The position numbers and the translations under genes are program-made. The notes below the pieces were generated by a model. It was not told where the DNA came from, did no database searches, and worked only from the letters and a program-made list of their open reading frames with translations. Positions 1-7,101 of a stretch of DNA of 9,771 nt are shown here, piece by piece; positions within the stretch are counted from its first letter, which is position 1, and each line of letters opens with the position of its first letter. Source of the DNA: DATFLK01 sp035267815 (GTDB lineage: Bacteria > Pseudomonadota > Zetaproteobacteria > Mariprofundales > Mariprofundaceae); the NCBI GenBank assembly GCA_035267815.1, contig DATFLK010000132.1, positions 1-9,771 of the forward strand, in the 5' to 3' direction.

Positions 1-692
1 AGATGCAGTGCCACACGGGAGCGTTCGGCGATATGCCCGGCATCCTGGACAAGCCCATCGCTGACATCGATGCAACAACGCACCCCCAGCCCGCGCAGGC
101 GCTCGCCGGCCAGAAGCTGCGGCTCGATGTGGGAGAAGGCGGCGACAAACGGACCGGTGCGCTGCCCCTCGAGCCACTGGTAGAGACCGAAGGCAACATG
201 CCCCGTCCTGCCGCAGAGCCACACCTCGTCCCCCACCCGCGCGCCATCGCGTCCCATGGCACTGCCTTCCGGCAGCAGACCACCGACGCTCACGGCCAAG
301 GCGTTCACCGGCGCACGGGTCGTATCGCCACCAGCGAGTTCGAGACGGTAATGATTCAGGGCACGTGCCGCCCCTTCGCCCATGGCATCAGCATCCTCGG
401 GAGAACGCGCCAGCACATTGAGCCACACCCATGCCGCCTCCGCCCCCATGGCCGCCATATCGGAGAGCGCAGCGCAGACGGCACGGTCCGCAGCAGGAAC
501 CAGCGGCATATCCTCCGGCCAGTGGACACCGGCCAGCGAGGTGTCGGTACTGAACACCAGCTCCATGCCATCCGGGAGATGGTGTACCGAAGCGTCATCG
601 CCATTAGCGATACGGGTCGTGGGATGGAGCGAGGTGACACGCTGCCGGAAGGACTGCTCGATCAGATCGAATTCGCGGCGTGGAGTCGGCAT
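1..692 (-). CDS. thiL: Thiamine-monophosphate kinase ThiL, C-terminus cut by window edge
   Basis: ThiL phosphorylates thiamine monophosphate with ATP to give the cofactor thiamine diphosphate in the cytoplasm. I translated the reverse strand by hand: it is open from the ATG at 692 to the window edge, giving 230 codons of a protein that is about 325 residues in E. coli, so roughly the last 95 residues are missing. Family landmarks appear in order: GDDA (31-34), STDT (48-51), SDMAAMGA (77-84), GGDTTR (121-126) and DVSDG (209-213) followed by LVQDAGHI. The Asp-rich motifs bind Mg2+ and nucleotide in this AIR-synthase-like kinase family. The nusB stop lies in the same frame 18 bp upstream, so ATG 692 is the only reasonable start. 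No Shine-Dalgarno sequence is visible, which suggests re-initiation after nusB. It is the last visible gene of the rib-nusB-thiL operon. Confidence 0.95.
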   Translation of the reverse strand, partial: MPTPRREFDLIEQSFRQRVTSLHPTTRIANGDDASVHHLPDGMELVFSTDTSLAGVHWPEDMPLVPAADRAVCAALSDMAAMGAEAAWVWLNVLARSPEDADAMGEGAARALNHYRLELAGGDTTRAPVNALAVSVGGLLPEGSAMGRDGARVGDEVWLCGRTGHVAFGLYQWLEGQRTGPFVAAFSHIEPQLLAGERLRGLGVRCCIDVSDGLVQDAGHIAERSRVALH

Positions 693-710
693 GAGAACGG
701 TATTACCGGC

Positions 711-1148
711 TCAGCGGCCGGCCGGCACTTCCTGCTGACGCAGCGTACGCGCCAGACGATCGAGCACGCCGTTGATAAAGCCGCGTGCCGACTCGTCGGC
801 ATAGGTGCGGGTCAGCTGCAACGCCTCGTTGATGACGACACGATACGGAATCTCCAGACGATTACGCAGCTCCCATACGGCAATGCGCAACACATTCATC
901 TCGATATGGGCCACGCTGGCAAGGCTTCGCCCTCGCACCGCCATGGCGATCTCCTCATCAAGTGCCTCGCACTGCTCGGTCACACCTGTCACCAGCTCGC
1001 GCAGATACGCTTCATCCTGCCCCTTCCGCTGCGGCAGCTGTATGCGATCCGCCAGCAGACCCGGGATCATCAGTGCGTCCTGTTCCGCACTGCTCCAAGC
1101 ATACAGGATCTCCAGCGCGGATTCGCGGGATTTATGTCGATTGGCCAA
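711..1148 (-). CDS. nusB: Transcription antitermination factor NusB (TTG start)
   Basis: NusB is a small all-helical RNA-binding protein. With NusE (S10) it binds boxA RNA and takes part in antitermination of rRNA operons. The 145-residue product is close to the usual length of about 140. It has the expected N-terminal helix pattern (SRESALEILYAW), the central IEMNVLRIAVWEL, PYRVVINEALQL, and the family hallmark FINGVLD near residues 123-129. The start is a TTG at 1148-1146: an in-frame TGA sits immediately upstream, so no longer form is possible, and a GGAGG ribosome binding site lies 5 nt before it. An ATG within the same spacer is in another frame and ends after six codons. It lies 77 bp after ribH and 18 bp before thiL, its usual proteobacterial neighbours. 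Confidence 0.96.
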   Translation of the reverse strand: MANRHKSRESALEILYAWSSAEQDALMIPGLLADRIQLPQRKGQDEAYLRELVTGVTEQCEALDEEIAMAVRGRSLASVAHIEMNVLRIAVWELRNRLEIPYRVVINEALQLTRTYADESARGFINGVLDRLARTLRQQEVPAGR

Positions 1149-1153
1149 TCATG

Positions 1154-1158
1154 CCTCC
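1154..1158 (-). promoter_or_regulatory. Shine-Dalgarno GGAGG that fixes the nusB TTG start
   Basis: On the minus strand GGAGG is followed by five bases and then TTG (1148-1146). It is only one base from an out-of-frame ATG (1153-1151), which is too close for normal initiation. This supports the TTG as the nusB start. Confidence 0.7.
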
Positions 1159-1225
1159 ATCTACCGATCGTTCGCTTCTACGGGATGTCCGACCCGTCAT
1201 ACCCCTCCCCATGATGGCACGCAGC

Positions 1226-1699
1226 TCAGAGCTGCTTCAGGAGTGTGGCGACCTCCACGGCGGTCAGCGCCGCCTCTTCGCCCTTGTGGCCATGTGCACC
1301 GCCGATGCGCGCCCTGGCCTGCGCCTCGCTGTCCACCGTCAGCACACCGAAACCGACACCGACATCGCCGCGCTGTGCCACCCGGCCCACCGCATCGGTC
1401 ACACCCTGACAGACATATTCGAAATGGGCCGTACCGCCGCGAATCACGCAACCCAGGCAGACAATGGCGTCATAACGACCGGTCTCGGCCATCGCCATGG
1501 CGATGGTGCCGATCTCGAAGGCGCCCGGCACATGCACCACCCGGATATCTGATTCCGAAGCACCGTGTGCCTCCAGCGCGGAGAGTGCACCGTCCAGTAG
1601 TGCGCGGGTAATCTCGCCGTTGAAACGGCTGACAACGATACCGATGGAGAGGCCGCGGGCGTCGACATGGCCCGACAAATGCGGTGCATCCAGACTCAT
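1226..1699 (-). CDS. ribH: 6,7-dimethyl-8-ribityllumazine synthase RibH
   Basis: Lumazine synthase condenses 5-amino-6-ribitylamino-uracil with 3,4-dihydroxy-2-butanone 4-phosphate, the penultimate riboflavin step. The 157-residue product matches the family length. Visible landmarks are VVSRFN (22-27), the substrate-binding loop; VPGAFEI (57-63); and CLGCVIRGGTAHFEYVC (81-97), containing the catalytic His92. R131 and K139 lie in the phosphate-binding segment that ends HGHKGEEAALTAVE. The ATG at 1699-1697 overlaps the ribBA stop as ATGA, and AAGGA (1710-1706) precedes it by six bases, so coupled translation is likely. Its substrates come from the upstream ribBA gene (plus RibD, elsewhere), and its product feeds ribE of the same operon. 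Confidence 0.97.
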   Translation of the reverse strand: MSLDAPHLSGHVDARGLSIGIVVSRFNGEITRALLDGALSALEAHGASESDIRVVHVPGAFEIGTIAMAMAETGRYDAIVCLGCVIRGGTAHFEYVCQGVTDAVGRVAQRGDVGVGFGVLTVDSEAQARARIGGAHGHKGEEAALTAVEVATLLKQL

Positions 1700-2913
1700 G
1701 AGACGTCCTTTTCATTGATCTCGAGCATATGCCCGAGCTTGTCGCGTTTGGTACGCAGGTAGGCGATATTGTCATCATGAGGGCCGGTCTGCAGCTGCAC
1801 ACGCTCGGTGACCTCCAGGCCATAGCCGTCCAGACCGACGATCTTCTTGGGGTTGTTGGTCAACAAGCGCAGCTTGCGCAATCCGATATCGCGAAGAATC
1901 TGGGCACCGATTCCGTAATTACGCAGGTCGGGACGAAATCCGAGTTCTTGGTTGGCCTCGACCGTATCGTGGCCGACATCCTGCAGGGCATAGGCCTTGA
2001 GCTTGTTGAGCAGACCAATGCCCCGCCCCTCCTGGCGCAGGTAGAGGATCACACCGCATCCGGCCTCGGCAACCTGCCGCATCGCCGCATGCAGCTGCGA
2101 GCCACAATCACATCGCCGCGAGGTGAATACATCGCCGGTCAGGCACTCCGAGTGCACGCGTACCAGACAGGGCTCGTCCGGTTTGGGCTCACCCATCACC
2201 AGCGCCACATGCTCGGCGCCATCCACCAAGTTGGTATAGCCGTAGAGCTTGAAGTTGCCGAACTCGGTCGGCATCCGCGCCTCGACCTCCCGCGTCACCA
2301 GCGAATCGTGCTTGAGCCGATGGCTGATGATATCGGCGATGCAGCCGACCTTGAGGCCGTGTTTGGCGGCAAACTCTTTGAGCTGCGGCATGCGCGCCAT
2401 GCTGCCATCTTCATTCATGATCTCGCAGATCACACCGGCCGGCCTCAAACCCGCCATGCGGGCGAGATCGACGCTGGCCTCGGTATGGCCGGCGCGCACC
2501 AGCACACCGCCGGGCTTAGCCGCCAGCGGAAAGATATGGCCGGGACTAATGATATCGTCGGGACCCGACTCCTCGTCGGCCGCAACACGAATGGTGTGGG
2601 CACGGTCGAAAGCGGAGATACCGGTGGTCACACCGCTGGCCGCCTCGATCGACACCGTGAAGTTGGATTTGAATTTGGCATTGGTGTCCGCCACCATCAT
2701 CGGCAGGTTCAGCTGCTTCGTCTGTTCCTCGGTAATGGCCAGACAGATCAGGCCACGTGCATGCGTGGCCATAAAATTCACCGCCTCGGGCGTGATCCAT
2801 TCGGCCGCCATCACCAGATCGCCCTCGTTCTCGCGATCCTCGTCGTCGGCTAGGATAATCATCCTTCCGGCACGCAATTCGTCGATAAGTTCTTCGCAAG
2901 TTGCCAGTGTCAT
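1696..2913 (-). CDS. ribBA: Bifunctional 3,4-dihydroxy-2-butanone-4-phosphate synthase / GTP cyclohydrolase II
   Basis: This two-domain enzyme starts both branches of riboflavin synthesis. Residues about 1-202 are the RibB domain, which makes DHBP from ribulose 5-phosphate. It shows the acidic loop DDEDRENEGD (23-32), ICLAITEE, GVTTGISAFDRAHT, PGHIFPL (124-130) and GHTEAS (142-147). Residues about 205-400 are the RibA domain, which opens GTP. The zinc cysteines are C257, C268 and C270 in ECLTGDVFTSRRCDCG. RQEGRGIGLLNK, the conserved D329/R331 pair and LLTNNPKK are also present, so the RibA half looks active rather than the decayed form found in some fusions. Length is 405 residues, normal for RibBA. 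The ATG at 2913 has AGGAAA seven bases upstream and overlaps the ribE stop as ATGA; its own stop overlaps the ribH start the same way. Confidence 0.97.
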   Translation of the reverse strand: MTLATCEELIDELRAGRMIILADDEDRENEGDLVMAAEWITPEAVNFMATHARGLICLAITEEQTKQLNLPMMVADTNAKFKSNFTVSIEAASGVTTGISAFDRAHTIRVAADEESGPDDIISPGHIFPLAAKPGGVLVRAGHTEASVDLARMAGLRPAGVICEIMNEDGSMARMPQLKEFAAKHGLKVGCIADIISHRLKHDSLVTREVEARMPTEFGNFKLYGYTNLVDGAEHVALVMGEPKPDEPCLVRVHSECLTGDVFTSRRCDCGSQLHAAMRQVAEAGCGVILYLRQEGRGIGLLNKLKAYALQDVGHDTVEANQELGFRPDLRNYGIGAQILRDIGLRKLRLLTNNPKKIVGLDGYGLEVTERVQLQTGPHDDNIAYLRTKRDKLGHMLEINEKDVS

Positions 2914-3524
2914 GCTGTCGTTTCCTGTTCCTCACGGCACTGCATCAACCGCTCCACATAGCGGCCCAGCATGTCCGTTTCGATATTGACCCAGTCTCCA
3001 GTCTCCAGTTCACCCAGATTGGTATGAGACAGGGTATGGGGAATCAGGTTCACCGTAAAGGCCGAGCCCTCCACCCGGTTGACCGTCAGGCTGACGCCGT
3101 TGATTGCTACCGACCCCTTGCCGACGACATAACGGGCCAGCGGCTGCGGCATCTCAAAGCTCAGCTCGCGGTGCTCGCCGATCTCCTTGATGTCGGAGAC
3201 CGTCGCCACGCCGTCAATATGGCCGCTGACCATGTGACCGCCCAGCGCATCCCCCATCCGGAGCGCCGGCTCTAGGTTGACGCGCGCGCCCTCGCGGGCA
3301 TCGCCGAAACCGGTAAAATTCAACGTCTCCCTCGACAGGGTAGCGGAGAAACGGTCCGAAGCGGGCATCGCGGTAACGGTCAGACAGCATCCATCGACGG
3401 CGACCGAGTCGCCCAACTGCCAATTCGAAGTCTCCAAAGCCGTGGAGAAGGTCATGTGCGTCTGGTCCGGTTCCGGCTCAATGGTCACGATCCGGCCCAC
3501 ATCCTGAATGATTCCGGTGAACAT
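2910..3524 (-). CDS. ribE: Riboflavin synthase, alpha subunit
   Basis: Riboflavin synthase converts two molecules of 6,7-dimethyl-8-ribityllumazine into riboflavin and the pyrimidine that is recycled to RibH. I place the start at the ATG 3524-3522 because the family begins with MFTGIIQ. The open frame extends back to a TTG at 3554, but that would add ten unconserved residues. The product is 204 residues against about 210 in the family. It consists of two similar lumazine-binding barrels: barrel one about 1-97 with SVAVDGCCLTV (40-50), barrel two about 98-187 with GSVAINGVSLTV (138-149). GGHMVSGHIDG (95-105) lies at the junction. The ribosome binding site is weak (GCGGGG next to the ATG). It is the first gene of the operon; ribD, often found upstream, is absent and a K+ transport gene diverges instead. 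Confidence 0.95.
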   Translation of the reverse strand: MFTGIIQDVGRIVTIEPEPDQTHMTFSTALETSNWQLGDSVAVDGCCLTVTAMPASDRFSATLSRETLNFTGFGDAREGARVNLEPALRMGDALGGHMVSGHIDGVATVSDIKEIGEHRELSFEMPQPLARYVVGKGSVAINGVSLTVNRVEGSAFTVNLIPHTLSHTNLGELETGDWVNIETDMLGRYVERLMQCREEQETTA

Positions 3525-3585
3525 CCCCGCATCATAGCCGCAACCGCCACGCAATCACACCGCCCGTGTGCTACAACCCATATGT

Positions 3586-3623
3586 TACTTAGGGAAACGC
3601 TGATCAATTCAGCATCTACTTAG
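3586..3623. repeat. Small palindrome flanked by 7-bp direct repeats
   Basis: TACTTAG occurs at 3586-3592 and again at 3617-3623. Between the copies lies GCTGATCAATTCAGC (3599-3613), an inverted repeat with 5-bp arms and a 5-nt centre. The block is AT-richer than its surroundings and sits in the divergent promoter gap. It could be an operator, or the remnant of a small mobile element with its target duplication. The sequence does not decide between these. Confidence 0.5.
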
Positions 3624-3645
3624 TGTGCCGGACAGACGGCGGAAC

Positions 3646-3652
3646 GGAGGGG
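3646..3652 (+). promoter_or_regulatory. Shine-Dalgarno that decides the trkH GTG start
   Basis: GGAGGGG ends eight bases before the GTG at 3661. The alternative upstream GTG at 3625 has no such element, which supports 3661 as the start of the TrkH-like gene. Confidence 0.6.
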
Positions 3653-3660
3653 CATCGTTC

Positions 3661-5121
3661 GTGGCCAGACAGGCAGCCGAACTCAGATATGCGGTTCGCC
3701 CGCATGCGATACTGAAATACTTCGGGCAGCTGTGCCTTGTGCTGGCGGCACTGACGCTGATGCCGTTGGCGATATCCGTGATCTATGGCGAAACGGCGAT
3801 CAGCCTCCGATATCTCGTGGTCGTGCTGGGCCTGATTCTTCTGGGCGCAGGCCTCGCCCGGCTACATGCCCCCACCGACATGCAGGCCAACGAGGGTATG
3901 GTGCTGGTCACTCTGATCTTCCTCTTCACCCCATTGGTGATGAGCTACCCGATGATGGGGTCGGGACTGTCGTTCATCGATGCACTGTTTGAGGCCATTT
4001 CAGGGGTCACCACCACCGGGCTTAGCACCATGGCAACGGTTTCCAAGGTGCCCGAAGCGCTGCTCTTCTCACGCGCCTGGATGCAGTGGTACGGCGGCCT
4101 GGGCATTGTCGTTTTGTCACTGGCACTGCTGATCCATCCGGGGTTGGTCGCCAAGGGGCTTGCCGCCACCGAAACCGAGGTGGACGACCTCGTTGGCGGC
4201 ACCAAAGCGCACGCGCGTCGCGTGTTGAAAATCTACGTACTTCTGACCGTCATCGGCATTGCCGGCGCAGTGCTGGCGGGTACGGGCACCATGAATGCGG
4301 TGCTCTACACCATGGCAGCGGTCTCCACCGGAGGCTTCGCGCCCGTTGATACCAGCCTGACCCCGCTAAACACCGCAGCGCAATGGTGGATCACCCTCCT
4401 CTGTCTGAGCGGAGCTGTTCCACTGACCCTCTATTTCCGAGCATTGCGAAAAAAGCGTTCATCGGTGGATATGCTGCAGCTGTTTTTGATCATTGGCGCA
4501 GCGGTGATCACATCGCTACTGCTGGGTGCCAGCATGTGGCTAATAGACGATACCCCCTGGAAGAGCATCCTGCACCACGCGCCTCTGATGGCCCTCTCGG
4601 CGCAGACCACTGCCGGTTTTTCCTCCATGCCCAGTTCGCAGCTGGACGCGGGATCCAAACTGGTGCTGATCTTCTCCATGCTGATCGGCGGTGGCGTCGG
4701 TTCCACCGCCGGTGGCTTCAAGCTCTTTCGGCTGCTGATCGTCATCGCCGTGTTCCGCCAGATCATCCTGCGCTCCAGCCTGCCGCGACACGCCGTAATG
4801 GAACCGAGCCTGAGGGGGAAAACGCTGCAGGCCAACGAGATCCAGGAGGCGATGCTTCTGATTCTTCTGTTCGCTATCGTGGTGCTGCTCTCCTGGCTAC
4901 CGTTCGTGGTGATGGGGTATAATCCGCTTGATGCCCTGTTCGAAGTGGTCTCGGCTACCGGCACGGTCGGCCTTTCAACCGGTATCACCAGCGCATCGCT
5001 GCCCGTCCTGCTCAAAGGCGTGTTGTGCGCAGACATGCTGATGGGCCGGCTTGAGATCGTCGCCTGGCTGGTGCTGCTCTATCCCGGCACATGGTTCGGC
5101 AGGAGAATGGAGGTCGCATGA
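3661..5121 (+). CDS. trkH: Trk/Ktr-type potassium uptake protein, channel subunit (TrkH-like)
   Basis: This integral inner-membrane protein forms the K+-translocating pore of a Trk system. The 486-residue product from GTG 3661 matches TrkH (about 480). It carries the four imperfect pore repeats of the family, each with its filter glycine: VTTTGLST (G120), VSTGGFAP (G224), TTAGFSS (G319) and GTVGLSTG (G437). The glycine-rich GGGVGSTAGGFK before the last repeat (about 346-357) matches the conserved GST.GG.K segment of TrkH, which contributes to the intramembrane loop gating the pore. Many hydrophobic helices are present throughout. An upstream GTG at 3625 would add 12 residues, but the GGAGGGG element favours 3661. 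The stop overlaps the next start as ATGA, which ties the pore to its regulator. It is divergent from the rib operon. Confidence 0.93.
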   Translation: MARQAAELRYAVRPHAILKYFGQLCLVLAALTLMPLAISVIYGETAISLRYLVVVLGLILLGAGLARLHAPTDMQANEGMVLVTLIFLFTPLVMSYPMMGSGLSFIDALFEAISGVTTTGLSTMATVSKVPEALLFSRAWMQWYGGLGIVVLSLALLIHPGLVAKGLAATETEVDDLVGGTKAHARRVLKIYVLLTVIGIAGAVLAGTGTMNAVLYTMAAVSTGGFAPVDTSLTPLNTAAQWWITLLCLSGAVPLTLYFRALRKKRSSVDMLQLFLIIGAAVITSLLLGASMWLIDDTPWKSILHHAPLMALSAQTTAGFSSMPSSQLDAGSKLVLIFSMLIGGGVGSTAGGFKLFRLLIVIAVFRQIILRSSLPRHAVMEPSLRGKTLQANEIQEAMLLILLFAIVVLLSWLPFVVMGYNPLDALFEVVSATGTVGLSTGITSASLPVLLKGVLCADMLMGRLEIVAWLVLLYPGTWFGRRMEVA

Positions 5122-5822
5122 GAATCGCATTCGTCGGCGCCGGCGAGGTCAGCATCGGCACGGCCAAGGCACTGACCCAGAAGAATCACGAGGTGATCAT
5201 CATCGAATCTTCCAAGGAGAAGATCGAGGAGCTGTCGCAGGAGATGGATTGCAGCTTCCTGCAGGGCGACGGCAGCCGTCCCGACATCCTGCGCGAGGTC
5301 AATCCCACCCAGACGGACGTGCTCTTCTGCCTGACCAACAGCGATCAGATCAATCTGATCGCCAGCCTGATCGGACGTTCGCTGGGCTTCAAGCGCGTGG
5401 TCACAAGCATCGCCGACGCACAGTTTGAAAGCATCTGCATGGAGCTGGGGCTGAAGGATACGATCGTGCCGTCGCGCACCATCAGCCGCTACCTGGAGGA
5501 TATGGTCAGCGGCAGTGAAAACGTCGAGCTCTCCACCGTCATCAAGGACGAAGCGCGCTTCTTCTCGCTGATTGCCCGGGAGGAGGATGCTGTCAGTGCC
5601 AATGAGCTGGAACTACCGGAGGACGCCAAGGCAATCTGCTATTACCGTGACGGTAAATTTTTCCACGCCGATGCGGATACGAAGTTCGCCAAGGGCGACG
5701 AGATCGTCATCCTGACCCACAGCAAAAACATCCCGGCGCTGCAGGAGCGCTGGCAGGCCAAGGCCACCACAACGGAGCCGGTAGAAATCTCGGTGGAACA
5801 GCAGACGAAACAGGAGCAGTAA
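5118..5822 (+). CDS. trkA: Short TrkA/KtrA-like potassium uptake regulator (single RCK unit)
   Basis: This cytoplasmic nucleotide-binding subunit gates the Trk/Ktr channel. The 234-residue product has one RCK_N Rossmann domain (about 1-120) and one RCK_C domain (about 138-203). The dinucleotide loop is VGAGEVSIG (6-14), with serine where the third glycine often lies. The acidic residue E30 ends the second strand, and GDGS sits at 50-53. Classical E. coli TrkA is a tandem duplication of about 458 residues, so this one is half-length and resembles KtrA or archaeal-type TrkA; it probably forms an octameric ring. A polar, Glu/Gln-rich tail (about 206-234) follows RCK_C. The ATG at 5118 has GGAGG four bases upstream and overlaps the trkH stop as ATGA. 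A longer start at 5091 lies inside trkH and lacks support. Confidence 0.92.
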   Translation: MRIAFVGAGEVSIGTAKALTQKNHEVIIIESSKEKIEELSQEMDCSFLQGDGSRPDILREVNPTQTDVLFCLTNSDQINLIASLIGRSLGFKRVVTSIADAQFESICMELGLKDTIVPSRTISRYLEDMVSGSENVELSTVIKDEARFFSLIAREEDAVSANELELPEDAKAICYYRDGKFFHADADTKFAKGDEIVILTHSKNIPALQERWQAKATTTEPVEISVEQQTKQEQ

Positions 5823-5965
5823 AACCGGACGGCACGCCCGTGGCCGCCCTTCTTCTCCCCGCCGGTACCTGTTATACATTGCCCCTGCATGAAAAGCCGA
5901 CGGAACAAACCGACACGACCCGCCGACGCCGTCCCGGTATGCGTCAACCATAGCGGCCACCAGAG

Positions 5966-6466
5966 ATGGAGATAACCGCCGTCATCGCCCTGGGCGGCAA
6001 CCTCGGCGACGTGGAAACCTGCTTCCGGGCGACGCGCGACGAACTGGCCTCCCTGCCCCGGACCCGCCTGCTCGAATCCTCGCGGATCTACACCTCCGCC
6101 CCGCTCGGTCCACCGGGCCAGCCGGACTACCAGAACGCCGCCATGACCGTCGATACCGAACTCGAACCGCTTGAGCTGCTCGATCGGATGCAACGAATCG
6201 AACACGAGCATGGCCGTGTCCGCGGCGAGAAATGGGGGCCGCGCACCCTCGATCTCGACCTGATCGCCTACGGCGACATCTGTATGGACACGGCACGGCT
6301 CATCCTTCCCCATCCGCATATGCACGAACGCATGTTCGTGCTACAGCCGGTGACCGACCTTCTGCCACAGTGGAAACATCCGCGATTGCAATGCAGTATC
6401 GCCCAGTTGATGAACGCCCTGTTGCGTCAGGGCACAGAACGGCTAGCGGAAGGTCATACATGGTAA
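5966..6466 (+). CDS. folK: 2-amino-4-hydroxy-6-hydroxymethyldihydropteridine pyrophosphokinase (HPPK, FolK)
   Basis: FolK transfers pyrophosphate from ATP to 6-hydroxymethyl-7,8-dihydropterin, the step before dihydropteroate synthase in folate synthesis. The 166-residue product has the family length. It begins with ALGGNLGD (8-15) and shows SSRIYTSAPLG (38-48), Q56/N57 in the pterin-binding segment, R84 and R86, and W90-GPRTLDLDLIAYG with the Mg2+-binding D96 and D98. LPHPHMHERMFVL (114-126) follows, with His116/His118 and R122. The ribosome binding site is weak. The 143-bp gap upstream holds an isolated TATACA (5873-5878) that could be a -10 element, but no good -35. The stop overlaps the start of the next gene by 7 bp. 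Confidence 0.96.
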   Translation: MEITAVIALGGNLGDVETCFRATRDELASLPRTRLLESSRIYTSAPLGPPGQPDYQNAAMTVDTELEPLELLDRMQRIEHEHGRVRGEKWGPRTLDLDLIAYGDICMDTARLILPHPHMHERMFVLQPVTDLLPQWKHPRLQCSIAQLMNALLRQGTERLAEGHTW

Positions 6467-7101
6467 GACTGGCGCAGCAACACATCGCCATCGAAGGACC
6501 CATCGGCGTGGGCAAGACCACACTGGCCAAGGCCATGGCCGACCGGCTGGACGCGACCACTGTGCTAGAACGCACCGACGACAACCCCTTCATCGAATAC
6601 TTCTATCAGGATCCGGAGCGCCATGCGCTTTCGGTTCAGCTATCCTTCCTCTTCTCACGCCTGAAACAGTGGCAGGGCATCCACCAGCAGGAACTCTTCT
6701 CCTCCGGTATCGTCAGCGACTATCTCTTCGCCAAGGACCGGCTGTTCGCCACCATCACCCTCTCAGACGAGGAGCTGGCGCTCTATGAACAGGTGGCACG
6801 CCTTGTCAGCGTCCACATCCCCAAGCCCGATCTCGTTATCTATCTCCAGGCGGATGTCGAGGCGCTGGTGGAGCGCGTTTCCCGCCGCAATCGCGAGTTG
6901 GAGAGCAGTATGACGCAGGAGTACATCCGTACCGTTGCCACAGCCTACGACCGCTTCTTCTTCCACTATCAGGAAACACCGCTTTTTATCGTGCAAACCA
7001 ATAAGCTCAACTTCGCCGAAAACCCCGAGGATGTCGACGCCCTGATCGACCGGATCCGGCACATGCGCTCCGGCACCGAATTCTGGGCCGACTACTCATG
7101 A
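6460..7101 (+). CDS. Deoxynucleoside kinase family protein (deoxyadenosine/deoxyguanosine kinase-like)
   Basis: Enzymes of this family phosphorylate deoxyribonucleosides for DNA precursor salvage in the cytoplasm. The 213-residue product has the P-loop GPIGVGKTT (13-21) preceded by the conserved IAIE. FIEYFYQ (45-50) follows. SDYLFAKDRLFA (86-97) matches the base-recognition and Asp-Arg region of bacterial dNKs. The LID arginines lie in RVSRRNRELE (139-148), and EYIRTVATAYDRFF is near residues 154-167. The exact nucleoside cannot be read from the sequence. ATG 6460 has GGAAGG six bases upstream and overlaps folK by 7 bp. The frame is open further back, but that part is inside folK and carries no kinase sequence. 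Placing such a kinase directly after folK recurs in proteobacteria, where panB often follows; here panB is absent. Confidence 0.9.
   Translation: MVRLAQQHIAIEGPIGVGKTTLAKAMADRLDATTVLERTDDNPFIEYFYQDPERHALSVQLSFLFSRLKQWQGIHQQELFSSGIVSDYLFAKDRLFATITLSDEELALYEQVARLVSVHIPKPDLVIYLQADVEALVERVSRRNRELESSMTQEYIRTVATAYDRFFFHYQETPLFIVQTNKLNFAENPEDVDALIDRIRHMRSGTEFWADYS

Larger units (their letters stand above)
3525..3660. other. Divergent intergenic region between ribE and trkH
   Basis: This 136-bp gap must contain, or lie just downstream of, the promoters of both the minus-strand rib operon and the plus-strand K+ uptake pair. I found no convincing paired -35/-10 elements on either strand. None of the strongly conserved RFN/FMN riboswitch blocks is visible, and the gap is short for such a leader. 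Its most obvious content is the repeat structure at 3586-3623. Confidence 0.6.

Noticed and set aside
1180..1197. Small inverted repeat ACGGG/CCCGT in the ribH-nusB gap
   Set aside because: The stem is only 5 bp, with no U tract and no boxA-like sequence; too weak to call an attenuator.
3..1214. Open plus-strand frame of 403 codons opposite thiL and nusB
   Set aside because: It is antisense to two clearly recognised genes, shows no domain, and is typical of the open antisense frames produced by GC-biased codon use.
1729..2853. Open plus-strand frame of 374 codons opposite ribBA
   Set aside because: It mirrors ribBA codon by codon and has no recognisable protein features; ribBA is certain on the other strand.
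3524..3554. Longer ribE starting at TTG 3554
   Set aside because: The added ten residues are not part of the riboflavin synthase family, which begins MFTGII; no better ribosome site supports the longer form.
5823..5860. Possible terminator after the TrkA-like gene
   Set aside because: The best stem is only about four pairs (ACGG/CCGT) and the following tract is C-rich with few Ts.
5889..5975. 28-codon ORF just before and overlapping the folK start
   Set aside because: It has no Shine-Dalgarno sequence and a random, Arg/Pro-rich composition; translation would require a leaderless transcript from an unsupported promoter.
6232..6459. Upstream extension of the deoxynucleoside kinase frame
   Set aside because: It lies wholly inside folK in another frame. 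Kinase homology begins just after the ATG at 6460, which has a good ribosome binding site.
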